The notes under the pieces were generated by a model. That model was not told the origin of the DNA, made no database searches, and saw only the letters and a list, made by a program, of their open reading frames with translations. A program made the position numbers and the translations under genes. From contig CM025850.1 of NCBI GenBank assembly GCA_003952965.2, forward strand, positions 11,831,894 to 11,895,893: 64,000 nucleotides of DNA. Reading direction: 5' to 3'. This document shows, in pieces, positions 13,708 through 26,099 of the stretch (the first letter of the stretch is position 1; each line of letters starts with the position of its first letter). The stretch is from Morella rubra (lineage: Eukaryota > Streptophyta > Magnoliopsida > Fagales > Myricaceae).

Positions 13708-13871
13708 TCCCACCACACCCTCTCGTCACAGCCCACATACATCCCACCCCCTCTTCTCAGTTCTCTCTCCCATTCTCCACCGAGGTGGTGCACTTCACCC
13801 ACCTTCCCCTCTTTCTCTTCCTCTTTCTGCGTATCTTACCCCCCCTAAACTCCCGTTTCTTCGATTCTTCG

Positions 13872-14597
13872 ATGGACAAGACTGAGAGAGAGACTCACGA
13901 CTTCATGAACGTTGAATCTTTCTCTCAGCTCCCCTTCATCCGCCCCGCACCCGTTAAAGAAAAGGGTATTAGGCTTTTCGGCAAAGAGTTCGGCGGTGAC
14001 AACCCTGCAGGTGCCACTGCGGAGTCCGAGTCAGCTGAGACCAACGCATGTGAGGACGCAAAGGAAAACAACGAGAACGGGGAGAGTAACCGCAGATTTG
14101 AGTGCCATTACTGTTGTCGAAACTTCCCTACATCTCAAGCGTTAGGGGGCCACCAAAACGCGCATAAAAGGGAACGCCAGCACGCAAAACGCGTGCATCT
14201 TCAGTCGGCCATGGTACATGGTAGCCTGTCTGATGCGCACGGCTATGGGCTTATGAATTACCGCCTCGGTTCGGCTCCGATACAGACAATGACCTATCCA
14301 TCGTGGAACGGTACTAATTCTAATACCGTTGCTGGTAATGGGAGGTATTACGGAGGCCACAGCTCTTATTCTCAGCCTGCACCTATCAATGGGAGTCCTT
14401 TGGCCTTGTGGCGAATCCCTGCGGCCGTTCAAAGTACCCCTACTTTTAGTCGGGACCGTTCGTTGAACCCGTTGCCATTGTTCGCCGGAGAAGAGTTAAA
14501 GGCCCCACAGGTTGGTGGCTCTAGTTCCCAAAGCAGGTTCGTTTACGAAACGAAGGCAAGCGTACAGGAACATGTGAGTTTGGATCTTCATCTGTAG
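13872..14597 (+). CDS. ZFP8: Single C2H2 zinc-finger transcription factor, ZFP8/GIS type, with EAR motif
   Basis: A 241-residue, single-exon nuclear regulator. One C2H2 finger with C78, C81, H94 and H98 carries the plant-specific QALGGH helix (89-94), the hallmark of EPF-type plant fingers. The C terminus is the EAR repression motif LDLHL (237-241). The N-terminal block [18 protein letters not shown] and the KGIRLFG segment (31-37), together with NGSPLALWR in the middle, match what I know of Arabidopsis ZFP8 and its relatives GIS, GIS2, ZFP5 and ZFP6. These act in gibberellin and cytokinin control of trichome or root-hair initiation. The frame is open 29 codons further upstream, but that part is CT-rich leader, and the chosen ATG gives the family's MD-x-x-E-x-E start. 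The exact paralogue is inferred; the subfamily is firm. Confidence 0.9.
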   Translation: MDKTERETHDFMNVESFSQLPFIRPAPVKEKGIRLFGKEFGGDNPAGATAESESAETNACEDAKENNENGESNRRFECHYCCRNFPTSQALGGHQNAHKRERQHAKRVHLQSAMVHGSLSDAHGYGLMNYRLGSAPIQTMTYPSWNGTNSNTVAGNGRYYGGHSSYSQPAPINGSPLALWRIPAAVQSTPTFSRDRSLNPLPLFAGEELKAPQVGGSSSQSRFVYETKASVQEHVSLDLHL

Positions 14598-17500
14598 TGG
14601 TGATTCGATAACATGTTAAATAACAATGTGAGTTGTGAGGCTAGATCGAGCTTGCAATCTTTCCATATGCAAGTGAGGCAATTCTGCGGACCCCGATAAC
14701 TGTTTTCTATTTATTAACCTCGTAATTTTAGTATGAGTCCATATGTAAATGGAATGAAATCAATTATTTATGCCTTTGAATGTGAGACAGCATATTGCTC
14801 AAATTAAAAATCTTTGACCCTTAATTTTGGATTAGTAATTAGGCATCTTTATATTAGAATTTTAATAGCATTTTTCTCGTTTCTGAAAACAGAAACCATG
14901 CTTTCTTCATCTTTCAAAGACGATTTGTGTTTTCAAAATTCTTACCGGGACAATTTTGCTAATGGTCGTGGAATTCCATTTTAGTTTGAAGGAATATCGG
15001 CAAAATACTTTGTCCGGTGCAATCTATCTCCTCCTTCAGAGTACTGTTGCATTCGTGTGATAAATATATGATATCTGTCGGATGGTATGAAGTCTGTCTA
15101 TACACACGTGTGCGTGTATCTATATATGTTTCCGACAGACAGGTGGTGTGAAGAGGGAGGCGGGATTTGTTTCAGTGCAGCAGAGAGGTAAGAGGGATCA
15201 GGTGATGCTTTGATGTCTGTTCTGCTTATAGAAAGGCAATGATAGTTCCATGGCCTCTGCGCCCGGGTAGCATAGCTCGCTTATCTTTAATGCATATTCT
15301 GCTTTAATTTTCTAAGTCACTAGTTCCGAGTAAAATTATGTGCCTGTCTGTGCGTCTGCGGGTGAGAGAACGAGAGAGATGTATCTCTATGTTCGTCGTG
15401 TCATTCAAACGTAAGATTTATCTTGCATCTCCCTAAGACTTGACGTGCCATGAGAACAAGGTCTGAGGAAATTAAGGTTGGCAGCAAATTCAAGGCCACT
15501 TATTTTCCTTTTTCCTTCAAATAAAAGAATTGTACATCGTGGAAGGAGCGACAGAGTCACCAAAAATCTGCACCATCCGATTTCAATCGTATGGCGTGTA
15601 GTGTTGTGGAGTTTCATGGTCAAAATTTTGGGATGGCTGCTTCCATGGCCACCTCCTGCCTCCTGGTTGTCATCGCTCGATCACTTCCTTTTCCACCAAT
15701 TAAGTGCATTTCGCGCGCCTAGGGGATGTAAGAGTAAGACAATATATTGGAACAGTTGAACGAAATGAGATCATTTAGAAATAAATTGACATGAGTGCAT
15801 CAATACTAAGTTGATGATGTCTACAACTTGAAAGGCATGGGCCACGTCTCTGTTGCTGTTTCCAAACGCAAATGTTCAACGCTCAGAGGCAGCAGTACCA
15901 AAGCTTTCATCGCTTTAAAATGGCAAAACCAACCCCTCAGAAAGGGATGTGTCGTCCCCTGCCCTCTAGAAAAGACTGGAACCTATGAACATTCATGGTA
16001 GTTAGACTGCCATCTCCTTTACCTCTGCTTTTATGTCTGTGAGAGAGGGAGAGAAATTAGGTGGTTAGTTTCAGGCGATCGACTGGAGCTGTGGGTTCGG
16101 GAGATTCTTCTCTAGGAAAGAAGAGTGCACTTTCCCTTGGCAATAATTCAGTGATAGTTTGTACTGATGGGTCTGTCTACTTCTTTAACCTCTCTATTAT
16201 TGTGGCAGCAGAACTTCGTCAGAGTCTTTAGATAATAATTGAAACGACTCATTAAATCCATTACAAAATACGGAGGCCAGGGGACTCGATTAATTAGAAT
16301 GTAGTCCAAAACTTTCTTCTTGACTTTGATTTTGGGATATGTGTTTTGTCTCAACCCTCTAATTTCAAAGGAAGTGTTTTGCATTCAGAGATCTGATCTG
16401 TTCTTTTTTTATCTTCTTTGCCTCGTTGAAGAAACCCAAAACTTGGCTCTGCACCTTTCTTAGGGAATAACATGAAAGGAATTTCATGTATTCCCTTCAT
16501 GAACTCAACATCGTAAGAAAAAGGAAGAATGATTTCCCCCTAAACTCGAACAGGCGGTGGAAATTGCATGAGTCAAAATGTTAAGAATGTTTTGTAGCAT
16601 TTATAATCTTGGTCGGCTTTAAAGTACCTTTACGAATCTAGGTAGCCATTTGAAGCAAACTGAACCTATGATATTGCAGTGCAGATTTATTTTTGGAGCT
16701 CAAATAGCTGTGAGACATGGTTTCTTTCTTTTTTCTCTCGGCAAACAAACCATCAAACCATACATAGCCAAAGAAGAGTAAACAGCTAGTGCCCAAAACA
16801 AAACTACAAAAGAGGAGGATCCTTCCCAGGCTGTGGAAGTGGGGGAGGTGATCCACTACATGCTGAAGTGGAGAATGAAATGGAGTCTCCCTGATGGGGG
16901 AAGACTGAAGAGAGGTGGCCCACTCAGCCAAATCAAAGTTGGCGCTACGTGATACTCTAGAGAGAGACCATAAAGGGATGGGAGATAAGAGTGGATACGA
17001 CGTCGGAGCTTGATCTCCAACTAGCTAGGGAGATTGGAGAGCCTGGAATGTGAGCAGAGAGTCGCCCTCGAGAATAATATTGCGCATATTGAGAGAGGAT
17101 GACAGAGAGCTAGCAAGTAGCCCTAGCTCTGGATCCGTTGTGAAAAGTTTTTTGGGTCCACGCATGAAGGATATCATGATGATAAATGGTTTTCTTAGTC
17201 GAGTGACTGTTATTCATCAAAAGGTCCTCATCCAAAATAATTAGATATTGGAAAGATTAGACTTAAGTAAGTTGAAGATATTCTTCTAGTTAAATTATAA
17301 TTAGATATTAGTTTAGGCTCATGCTACAGCAATATAAACAACTTTAATGTACGATCTCCTTCCAATCAACGACTAAATCCTTTCCAAAGAAGGAAAATAC
17401 TTCCTCTTATTCTAGTAACTTCAAACACTCCCGTTGTCAAAGCAACTTCCAAACACTATGATTAATACAACTTCCAAACAATTTTTCATCAACCATTCCA

Positions 17501-18088
17501 AGCTATTGAGCAGCGAAACAATGCTCGTGTTATAATCATGCTAACAGTCAAGTAGTCTGTATATTTTATTGATGAGATTTATTACTCTTGAGTAATTTGT
17601 ATATATATATATAAACAAAGCTAGGTAACAAAGCAAAGGTTTGTAAAGAAAACCCATCAATAATAATGTAAACTCCCAATTCAAGTAGTCTTAATCATTT
17701 CAACATCACAACTCACAAGGGAATCTAAATTCTTGTCGACAACCCATTCATGAATAGCTCCTTTCATTGTCATTTGTCGTACCTAACATAACCCGAGGCA
17801 TATTGATCAATTACGTCCAATATTAGAAAACCTCTTACTTATCACGCAAACTTTTTTTTAAAAATAACAAAGGAGAAGAACAAAACAGAGAGGGAATAGC
17901 TACGTGTTTTCCTGCACCAACTGCACAACCACAAGTTGTATGATTCGCTCTTCGAGCAAGTCTTCCATTGCGGATAGTTTCCACTTTTAGCAACCACGAC
18001 GAGATAGATCACCCATTAAGAAATACAAACAAAACAAAACAATAAAAAAGGCGATCTGCGACTGCGAGGCAGACACTATCTATCAAAG
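14598..18088. other. Intergenic, no supported gene
   Basis: The first 200-300 bp are likely the 3' UTR of the zinc-finger gene. An 8-bp inverted repeat (CTGTCGGA/TCCGACAG) spans about 15075-15140 around a TACACACGTGTGCGTGTA core. Open frames at 15478-15759 and on minus at 16638-16931 look accidental. I see no exon or RNA gene. Confidence 0.4.
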
Positions 18089-18106
18089 CCCCCCCCCCCC
18101 CCCCCC
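18089..18106. repeat. Poly(C) tract of 18
   Basis: Eighteen consecutive C (G on the other strand), bounded by AAAG and ACAG. Long C/G homopolymers are rare in plant DNA and can form four-stranded structures. Length is also error-prone in sequencing. Confidence 0.85.
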
Positions 18107-21100
18107 ACAGAACCATTTATAGTAATTCTTCTAGTTCGTGGGTCACCTCATGAGCTACTATAATTGAGCAATGATCCATGGTAGTGCTAATTGGCGACCT
18201 CGAAAATAGCTAGTTAGGTGAGAAATTTTGTTTGCAAACCAAATTTAGAAACATCTGTCCACAGCCTTTGTTAGAAAACTCCGGCAGACCCTACATCTCA
18301 GTTTTTACTCCATCCCCACTAATAATTTTTTAAAGAAAAAGGAAAGAAAAGAGAAAAAAGGAAACCGTTACTGAGTATTGCCACAAATTTTCTTTTTGTC
18401 TTTTTACTGGCTGAAAGAGAAGGGGAGAGGTAAAATATTGGAATTGCCTCCACGAGAGGGACTATGACAGACGTACCATTCCATGTTAGAACTGGCCTAA
18501 TTAGCAGGATCCCGAGACGGACAATTACAAGGGATATCGGACCATGGAGCCCCACAAAGAAGAACATATTAGTAACCTAATCAGTAATCCTGGGTAGTAA
18601 ATCGTGATCAGTATAATTAATGGGGTTGATCGTGTATTCATTACAAGATATATAAAACAATCCCTTCCTTCTGTAACCCTAGAGTGAGGGGATTCAGTTC
18701 TTTGTGTGCCTTAAAATATCGAAAGGGAAATAATAAGAATAAAGCATTAGTGGAGGTCTTATTAGGAAGAACACTGATTGAAAAGCATGCTTTTCTGAGG
18801 GACCCCTACGAATGCTGGGTTATACATACACAATAAATACATGGGTATAAACGACTTTTGCAACTACGCAATGTAGCGTTAGATACCCTGCAGGTGGCAG
18901 CAAGTTTAATTGGTCCTCAGTAGTTTAGGTTACTCACGTCTTGAAAGTCGTTTCTACCCTTTTTCTTGTACGGGTTTGTTTCTTTTTTTTTTTTTTTTGT
19001 CTAGGCAAAATATACTAGGGCATCCGACGACGTTGAATGGGAAAGGGGTTGTTTGGGAATCAAAGGGGAGGGGGAAAAGAGAAAGGAAATACTGCCAGAG
19101 TTAACATCAGCCCAACTATCAAAGGGGTCCACAACTAAATGCAAACATCAAAGGAGAGGGGAGCATGTGACGGGCAAAGATGATAAAAGGCGTAGTAAAG
19201 ACAGAGCGAAGAGTACACACATTATCATTTGGACCACTTCCCCTTCTTCTCCTACTCATATTGAGAAAGACAGAGAGCAGTGGAATTTAAGAAACATCGG
19301 CCCACGCCTCTATAAAGTCGAACACGAGGTTGACAGTTTATGCAGTGGCCCCTCTCGTGTTAACCTACGCTGGAGGTGCATCTTAACCCAATCCACTTTC
19401 ACAGTGTCGACGTCGTTTCGGCTGAGCCTGATCATAATACCATTTGCCTGTGCCCTTGTAGAAAGGACTAGAGAGTAGGTTTGCATTTGCAATAAATTCC
19501 GAACGAACTTATAGGCTTTCCGCGGTCAGGGTTTTTTTTTTTTTTTTTTCTGTGAATGTTTGATGATTCCGTTGTGCTCTTGACTTTTCAGTCACACCCC
19601 GATTACCTCAACAACATTAATAGAGCAATTGTCCAGTCTTCCTCCCAATCGATTTGACAGATATAAGTCTTAACTCTTGAACTAATTTTTGAGATCGAAA
19701 ATCTAAAAATACTTAATATTAATATCAGAGTTTAAATTTATCAATAAATCTCAAATACAATAATTTATGAGAGAAATAAGTTATCTTTACCCAACTCAAT
19801 ACTTAATGTTTGACGGAAGATTATTAAAATTAGTCTCACATCAATTATAAAAAAAATTGATGATCAATTTATACATATAAATAAAAATTTTATTTATTGA
19901 ACTAACTTTTAGGATAAAAAGGCTCGAGATCACCTAACAGAAAAAATGCAAAAAAAAAAAAAAAAAAAACCTTCGAAAATCGAACAAATCACAAATGGGT
20001 AGGACATGGACGTTGATGAATCTCTTGCAAAAGGTCCAACTTACGACCTTGTGGAGAATCATGAGAGCAGCCCAAGTGCGGCGTGCAGCAGAAAAAGGCC
20101 TGCCCTAAATTAGCCCTGCCAGTAAATCCAGATTTACCCGCGGAACTGATAAAGTAGGGAAGACTAAGGAGCCAGTGAAACTTTAACCCGCCCCACCTGA
20201 CTGACTCACTGCCACACCTGCTGCTCTCCAAAGTAGCTATTTTCTGTTCTTTTTCTCCTCCTTTTTCCCCTTCTGGATTTGATTTCTCCCCCAACTTCAT
20301 AAGTTACTCTCTATGACTGTTCGATGCTGGTGCTGCACGGCCCGAGGTTGAAACTCTGTCGACCCACGAGACATCAGTTTCCGACAAGAACTTTGCCATC
20401 CCTGAACGCTTGTAAACTTCACAGTTCACAGTGCATCGGACCACTACAAACATTTTTTCCCCCTTTTTTATTATGTTTTTTTTGGGTAGAAAGTGCCATA
20501 AAGACATTCTTCTTTTTCTGGGTATAATTTATAAAGGAGTTCCTCTGCAGACTTCACAGCATTTCCTTTAGCTGCCAAGGTCGGAGAATTCCTGATTTGC
20601 ACCGGATACCACTAAGGCAATGGGGGGTAAAATAAGGAAACAGGATTTAAAAATAAAAAAACCAAGCACGTTTCAGTATAATATAAAAATCAGGAGAAAA
20701 TCAATTTTTCACTCCAAGTACGAGATCCTAACACTTTTTGCCTCATCTTTCAATTTCTTGACATTAAACCCCTCAAATTTCGACGATCTGCATCCTCCCA
20801 TTAAATTGATGGTACACCTAAGGTAAAAATATAGAAAAAAAAACCTTTTTACCCTCAAACATAGTTTTAAGAAAAGTGCAAATTACCAAAAATCAAAACC
20901 CGAGGAGGTGAATACAGGCATACCATGGGAGGTTTCATTAAATAAAAAACATTAATCCTTTGAAATGCCAAGCTGTAATTTTGTTACCACCCAATATCCT
21001 CGTTCATCCTCCTTTTTTTTTTTTTTTTTTTTTTGGCTTTTGCCAATATTTACCTACAATTTAACGATGAGTTGGGTCCCTCCAACGGTAGCCTAGATTT

Positions 21101-21417
21101 TTAAGATATTCTTAGCTAGCCTGCCTTGTAATCTTAGGAAATAACAGCGTGAATCGGAGAAGTTCATTGGGACACGATATGTCATCAACCTACATCAGCC
21201 GACAGAAAATCTGTAAATGTTCATTGGTTTTATTACGAGATGATTTCCACCAAAGCGAAGCGATATTTTACAATGCAAGGTATAAGTGATGAGGGAAATA
21301 AGTGAAGAACAGGGCTAACCATATAGAAGTTCGTGCCTCTAAAACCTCAAAATTATTGATTGCTTACAAAATTGGGAAAGGCCTAGTATACTTCTCAGTA
21401 TGTGCAAGAGCGAGAAA
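18107..21417. other. Intergenic, no supported gene
   Basis: AT-rich with T or A runs near 18981, 19531, 19950 and 21013. Minus-strand frames at 19989-20507 show no domain. Sequence just below 21417 is the likely 3' UTR of the minus-strand gene that follows. Confidence 0.4.
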
Positions 21418-23994
21418 TCACCCAAGCCTTTCTTGCTGAGGCCGGGTATTGCGGGCCTCTTCAACATGTCGAGTGAGAAGCGAAACCGCGTGGTGTGAAG
21501 TACTAGAGGCAGCATAGTAGGATGTCACTGTGAGTTGAGCAAACCTCGGAAGCGCATAACCTACAACAGGTGAACGGACAATTCGAACTATATTCATTCA
21601 AAACTGTAAAACCTCATGGAAATACAAATCTTTAGAATCCCATGAACCAGAAGTTTGCCCCAAATGAAGGTGTACCAAAATACTTGGTGCTTAATTTGAC
21701 CAACCAAATCGTCCTTTGTTTTTGCATAAGTAACATACTAATTTATCACTAACATGTATATGATTTCATGACGAGCATGAATTGTAGCCTCTAATTATCA
21801 GTATAAAAACTGGCAGCTCTGGAGCCTGGTCAGAGGCACGTGGCCGGAATTTCTATTTAGCCTTCTTACTTTTCAGTAGTTATTCTGTTTCTCTCCTAGT
21901 TTCTTAGTGATTATACATAATTCTCATATAACAAAATAACTGATATTAAACCACTACATGAGCCCCAGAACCCTGCAATGGGTAGTGCAGGGCGGTTTAT
22001 TGCAATTACAATAGGCAAAGCTACATCAAAGCAACAAGCAGGCGGTAAGAGGAAAAGAAGAGAAGAGAAGAACGAAACCTGACACTATCAAAAAGCCTAA
22101 CAGGCTACATGTTGCGAATATCAAATCACTAGACACTAACCTCAGTGAGAAATGATAAAGATATTTCTGCAGATTAGATTCATTAGAGAATCTACTAACA
22201 ACTGACTTATTACCCTTTAGATCAGACAAATTTTAGTCCTGAATTTTGAACCATCAAAAGAATCCAAAACGAACAAAACCACCGAACAAATAAGAGCAAT
22301 TGTAGCATGAGCAGCAATGAATGGCGAAGATTCCAATGTTCTATCTGGTTCATTTAACAAGTAAAAATAAAGGCTAGAAATCCCCCATTTGAGCTATTTG
22401 AAAGTCCAATAAACTACCACGGACACAATGTTCCTGATCAATATGTTCGATAGATTGTTGGGTTCATAGTTACCAAGAGTATACATTTAACCAATTGAGA
22501 ACTACTTCTTTACCTATACACTTCCATCCTGCTGTTACCTTAGCATAACTTACAGCAATTACTACCCTGCTCCAGTTATAGACCTAGAATTCTCAATTCC
22601 TAGATGGTAACCCATAGAACCTTATAAAAATATTCCGAGATGCCTTATGTTCCTAGAAACCACATTTGCAAAGCTCATATCATCAAGCATTAGTAGAAAA
22701 AGGCCCACTTCAGCAATGAAACAGGATTGTATTACAACTAAAACTCAAGGCAATTTGAGAGCCCTTCGCAAGAATGGAACTGAATCGTATTTATACCATC
22801 TCAACTTTATACCAAGTGTAAGAAAAGACATATCCTTACCTCCAAATGCAGCGCTCACACCTGAAAAGAGTAGAAGTGGAGGAAGCTGTGGACAAAGACA
22901 ATGAAATAAATTGAGGTAAGCTGATTTACAAGCTAGTTGAGAGACAGATCTTCCAGACTAGATGTGGAGGGTCATTTTTGAAGTTGAAAGAATTTGGCAA
23001 GCAAACAAGAAGTAAATGAGATCTACCCCAACTACAAAAGGAAGCCACTTTGGTCCCTTCAAGCGATTTTGAAGATACGGGATCCCTGAAACCAAGGAGC
23101 AATTAGCACTTTGTATACATCAGAAAAGAGTTTTTACATACGAAGGCACACCAATATACCTGTATTGAAACCATGAACTGCACTAAGCATTGCACCAAAA
23201 CCAGTCCCAGCCTGGTCAAAGTAAACAGTTAAAAGAGGCAAACATTAAACTGAATAAACACAGCGACAAATGTTTGCACAATCATATATACTCGTGCAGT
23301 ATAATCAAAAACGATTTTGGGCCAGACACTAGTTAGCTTGCTGCAACACTGTTTAAATCAGATGCCAGTCATAATCGTTGTTTAACAACAAGAATATTTA
23401 TCATTCATTGAATGATTATGCCCAGCTTTTCACTAATTTTATCGGTGCTCGGTGCTCGCATCGCTTAATTCACAAGACATTAACTTCACCACAATAATGT
23501 TGGGAAAAAAGGCACGAAAATCAAAAAAAAGAACACCAAGAATTTATGTGGTTCGGCCCCAATCCGGCCTACGTCCACCCAGAGCAATTTTATTAAGAAC
23601 GCTTAAGAAAATCACTTTACAATAGCCACACCACACTCTCTCTCTTTTTCTCTCTCTCTACCCAATGCCCACGACGCCACTTGAACGGGCAAAAATCACT
23701 CTACAATAGCAACTGTACGAAGAACGAATTTTGAAAAGATTGAGAATCCAACGACGCCACTTGAACGGGCAAAAGTTTCATCACACTAGAAGTTCCAATT
23801 ACTGTCAGTAATTCCTAATTCTTGTTGAAAAACGCCAATCCAACAAGAAATCAGCCACAAGTCAACTCGAAAATTAAACGTAACCACAAAAACTGATGCG
23901 GAAATCAAACAAGCGGAGAAGAGAAGAAACGGACCACAGCAGTGGCGTCGTGTAGGACGGAAGTGATTGTCCATTCGCCCCTTTCCTGAATCAT
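21418..23994 (-). CDS. Five-exon gene for a 119-residue putative membrane protein of unknown function
   Basis: Read on the minus strand: coding exons 23994-23935, 23211-23160, 23085-23027, 22885-22840 and 21560-21418. All introns are GT-AG (GTCCGT, GTATAT, GTAGAT and GTAAGG donors). Phases join exactly (60+52+59+46+143 = 360 nt). The protein starts MIQERGEWTITSVLHDATAV and has a Gly/Ala-rich segment (GTGFGAMLSAVHGFNTG), a basic turn (LQNRLKGPKWLPF), a hydrophobic stretch (VVGLPPLLLFSGVSAAFGG) and a soluble tail ending QQERLG. One or two membrane spans are likely. I do not recognise the family; the pattern of short exons joining in phase argues that it is real. The first intron (723 bp) holds a LTR-like repeat. 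Start codon: the ATG at 23994 is the first one in frame; a leader intron ending just after it is possible. Confidence 0.65.
23500..23775. repeat. Retroelement-like insert in intron 1 of the small membrane-protein gene
   Basis: Contains ATTTATGTGGTTCGGCCCC and GGCCTACGTCCACCC, phrases I associate with plant LTR sequences, then a CT microsatellite (23634-23659). A segment around CGACGCCACTTGAACGGGC occurs twice (near 23690 and 23755). No ends or coding parts are visible. Confidence 0.4.
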
Positions 23995-24609
23995 CAGTAG
24001 GAAAGAAACAGAAAATTATGAAAGAGTAAAATTATCAACGGTAACTTTACATCGTATTTAGAAGACGAAGGAGAGAGTAGGGAGAGGAAGAGTTTGTGCG
24101 GTCGTACGGAATTAGGGTTTAAGAGAGAGAGACAGCGAGGGCAGCGCGGGCAGCCGAGGCCGGGGTTGATGGTTGGATCGTGGCAGAGATTTCCGGTCCT
24201 TAGCTTCTCTTCATACACCTCTCTCGTCCCCATCTGTTTTCCCAAGCCGCCCACGTAATGCGCAGGCACGTCCTCTGACTTTCTCGGCTGTGCCCGTCTC
24301 TTCCAGCAGAGGGAGGCCTAAGCTCAGGGTGGACAGAAAGGCAAACGCGGCTGAAGAGGGACACTTTGAGGCCCAATTTCACATGGGTCGGTGATACTTT
24401 GAGCATCCGACTCTATTCGCAAAACACATAAAGCCCAAAGCGTAATTGGGTCCACTATAACCCTTCAGAGAACTGGGTCGACAAGCTAACGCCCAACAAG
24501 AATTGAGTCCACAGCTCCCTAATTGTGCCAAAACCCAATCTCCACCATCTTTTTCTCGATCGAACCAGCCCCTCCCTTGATTTGTGGACGTGCAATCCCT
24601 ATATCAAAC
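23995..24609. other. 5' leader and promoter region of the minus-strand gene
   Basis: Higher GC than the surroundings, with AAACCCTAA on the minus strand near 24115, a motif common at plant transcription starts. Probably the 5' UTR and promoter of the gene ending at 23994. Open frames here overlap each other on both strands and are not convincing. Confidence 0.35.
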
Positions 24610-24623
24610 ACTATTTTTCCACT
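24610..24623. repeat. Left flanking direct repeat of the Mutator-like element
   Basis: ACTATTTTTCCACT, repeated exactly at 31675-31688. After it both sides continue with GTTGC (right side after an extra TA), so the duplicated flank may be nearly 20 bp. Confidence 0.65.
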
Positions 24624-24647
24624 GTTGCCTAAAAAAAAAGAAGGAAG

Positions 24648-24855
24648 AAATTCACTTTGTACCCTTAACTTTGGGGTCATTTCTAAGTTGCACCCACTTA
24701 TATTGATTTCGTTACATTAATACCTCAAACTACCATTTTACGTTAATTTCCACCCTCCAGCTCAAATTGCCGTTACTTCTCACGGCTGACCATGGACGTG
24801 TCGTCCACATGACCACTTAAACATCGTCTTGTTTTTGCCCCTTCCCTTTAATGAA
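24648..24855 (+). repeat. Left terminal inverted repeat of the MULE
   Basis: About 208 bp from AAATTCACTTTGTACCC to CCTTCCCTTTAATGAA. It matches the right repeat in inverse orientation over its whole length with scattered mismatches and small indels. Confidence 0.85.
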
Positions 24856-25832
24856 TTTTAGTCGTCGAACATCCATTCCGACAACCTATCTAACTGTTTG
24901 AAAGGAACTCCTTCTCTTAGACGATACCAGTGGCCTCCATTGTCTTCGGCGGTTACCATTGGGTGATTCCAGTTGCAAGATTTCAAGAGTTCTCGAATCT
25001 GGTACAGGTATGGCCTTCGGATCTTGATTAATGCTGAGTTCTTCGCTGCTATTTTAGGGTTTGGGCGATTGTATGTTAGTTTGTAGGCAAGTTTAGGGCT
25101 TTAGATGAAATCGATGAATGTTAATTGATCATGCCATTTCTACGTACTCTTAAGCCATTCCATGCATAAAGCGAAAGGGGAGAAGTTGTTTGCAGTTGTC
25201 TGTTTTGAATTTTAAAACCTCACTGGGTACCGTGGTCCCCTCTTTGTCCCCCACGGTTGATTCTGTTGGCTGGCAATTTTTTACTGTCGAAGTCAGAGCA
25301 AGTGGTCCTATAAATTAGATGTTTTGTTGTTTCTACACCTTAAAGTACATTATTTTGATGGTAATGGTCTGGGTCCCTTTGTGCACGTTCTTGGACTCAT
25401 AAATTAGACAAAATCTAGTTGGTGGGTCACTTTGTTTAGTGCTTAGGTTCGACCTTTTTTAGTTAAGCTTGTTGGTTGGTGTTCCACGTGACTCTGTATC
25501 TTTTGCCTTTGTTTAGTGTATGGCAAAATTATCTTTCACGATATTATTGCTGCATTTTGAACAGTTGTACTACATAATTTCTTTGCTAAAGGCTTGTACG
25601 TTATGGAAGATTATGTTTGATCATTTTGTAAACATATTATTTTCAATGAGAATGAATTCTCTAGCAGGTGAATTTCCTAGTGAGTTTGCTCTATACTATA
25701 GTGATTTTTGTCACGGGGGTTTCTTTGTCACCTAGCATGCTGTTACTTTGTCACATTATCTTCCTTTTCTACTTTTTGCTATGTATGCTAGGCAGTTAGA
25801 GGGACATTTATGGAATGCTCCATGTTCGTATA
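24856..25832. other. MULE internal 5' region
   Basis: Non-coding part between the left inverted repeat and the transposase gene; presumably its promoter and leader. Nothing else recognisable. Confidence 0.4.
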
Positions 25833-26031
25833 TTGGCAGCTTATATATTTTATTATTGTCCTATATGTTTATAAATTGTCCTGTATGTATATTGGATAGT
25901 TACTAATGTCATTTATTATATTCTCTATTATTGTCCTCTATGTTTATAAATTGTCCTGTATGTATATTGGCAGCTTACTATTGTCATTTATTATATTTTG
26001 TATTATTGTCCTCTATGTTTATAAAGTAATA
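25833..26031 (+). repeat. Tandem repeat, about 80-bp unit, 2.5 copies
   Basis: The block TTATTGTCCTCTATGTTTAT followed by AAATTGTCCTGTATGTATAT recurs three times (last copy partial), with TTGGCAGCTTA and CATTTATTATATT between. It lies just upstream of the MULE transposase gene. Confidence 0.8.
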
Positions 26032-26099
26032 TGTATTTTGACATATATGATATGTATCTAATTTAGGTGCTTTATTCCAAATCAAACATGGCTCCTGAG

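Noticed and set aside
15075-15140. Possible microRNA hairpin
   Set aside because: Only an 8-bp outer stem with a poorly paired interior; no known plant miRNA sequence recognised.
25833-26031. CRISPR-like array
   Set aside because: Only 2.5 diverged tandem units with no unique spacers, in a plant transposon.
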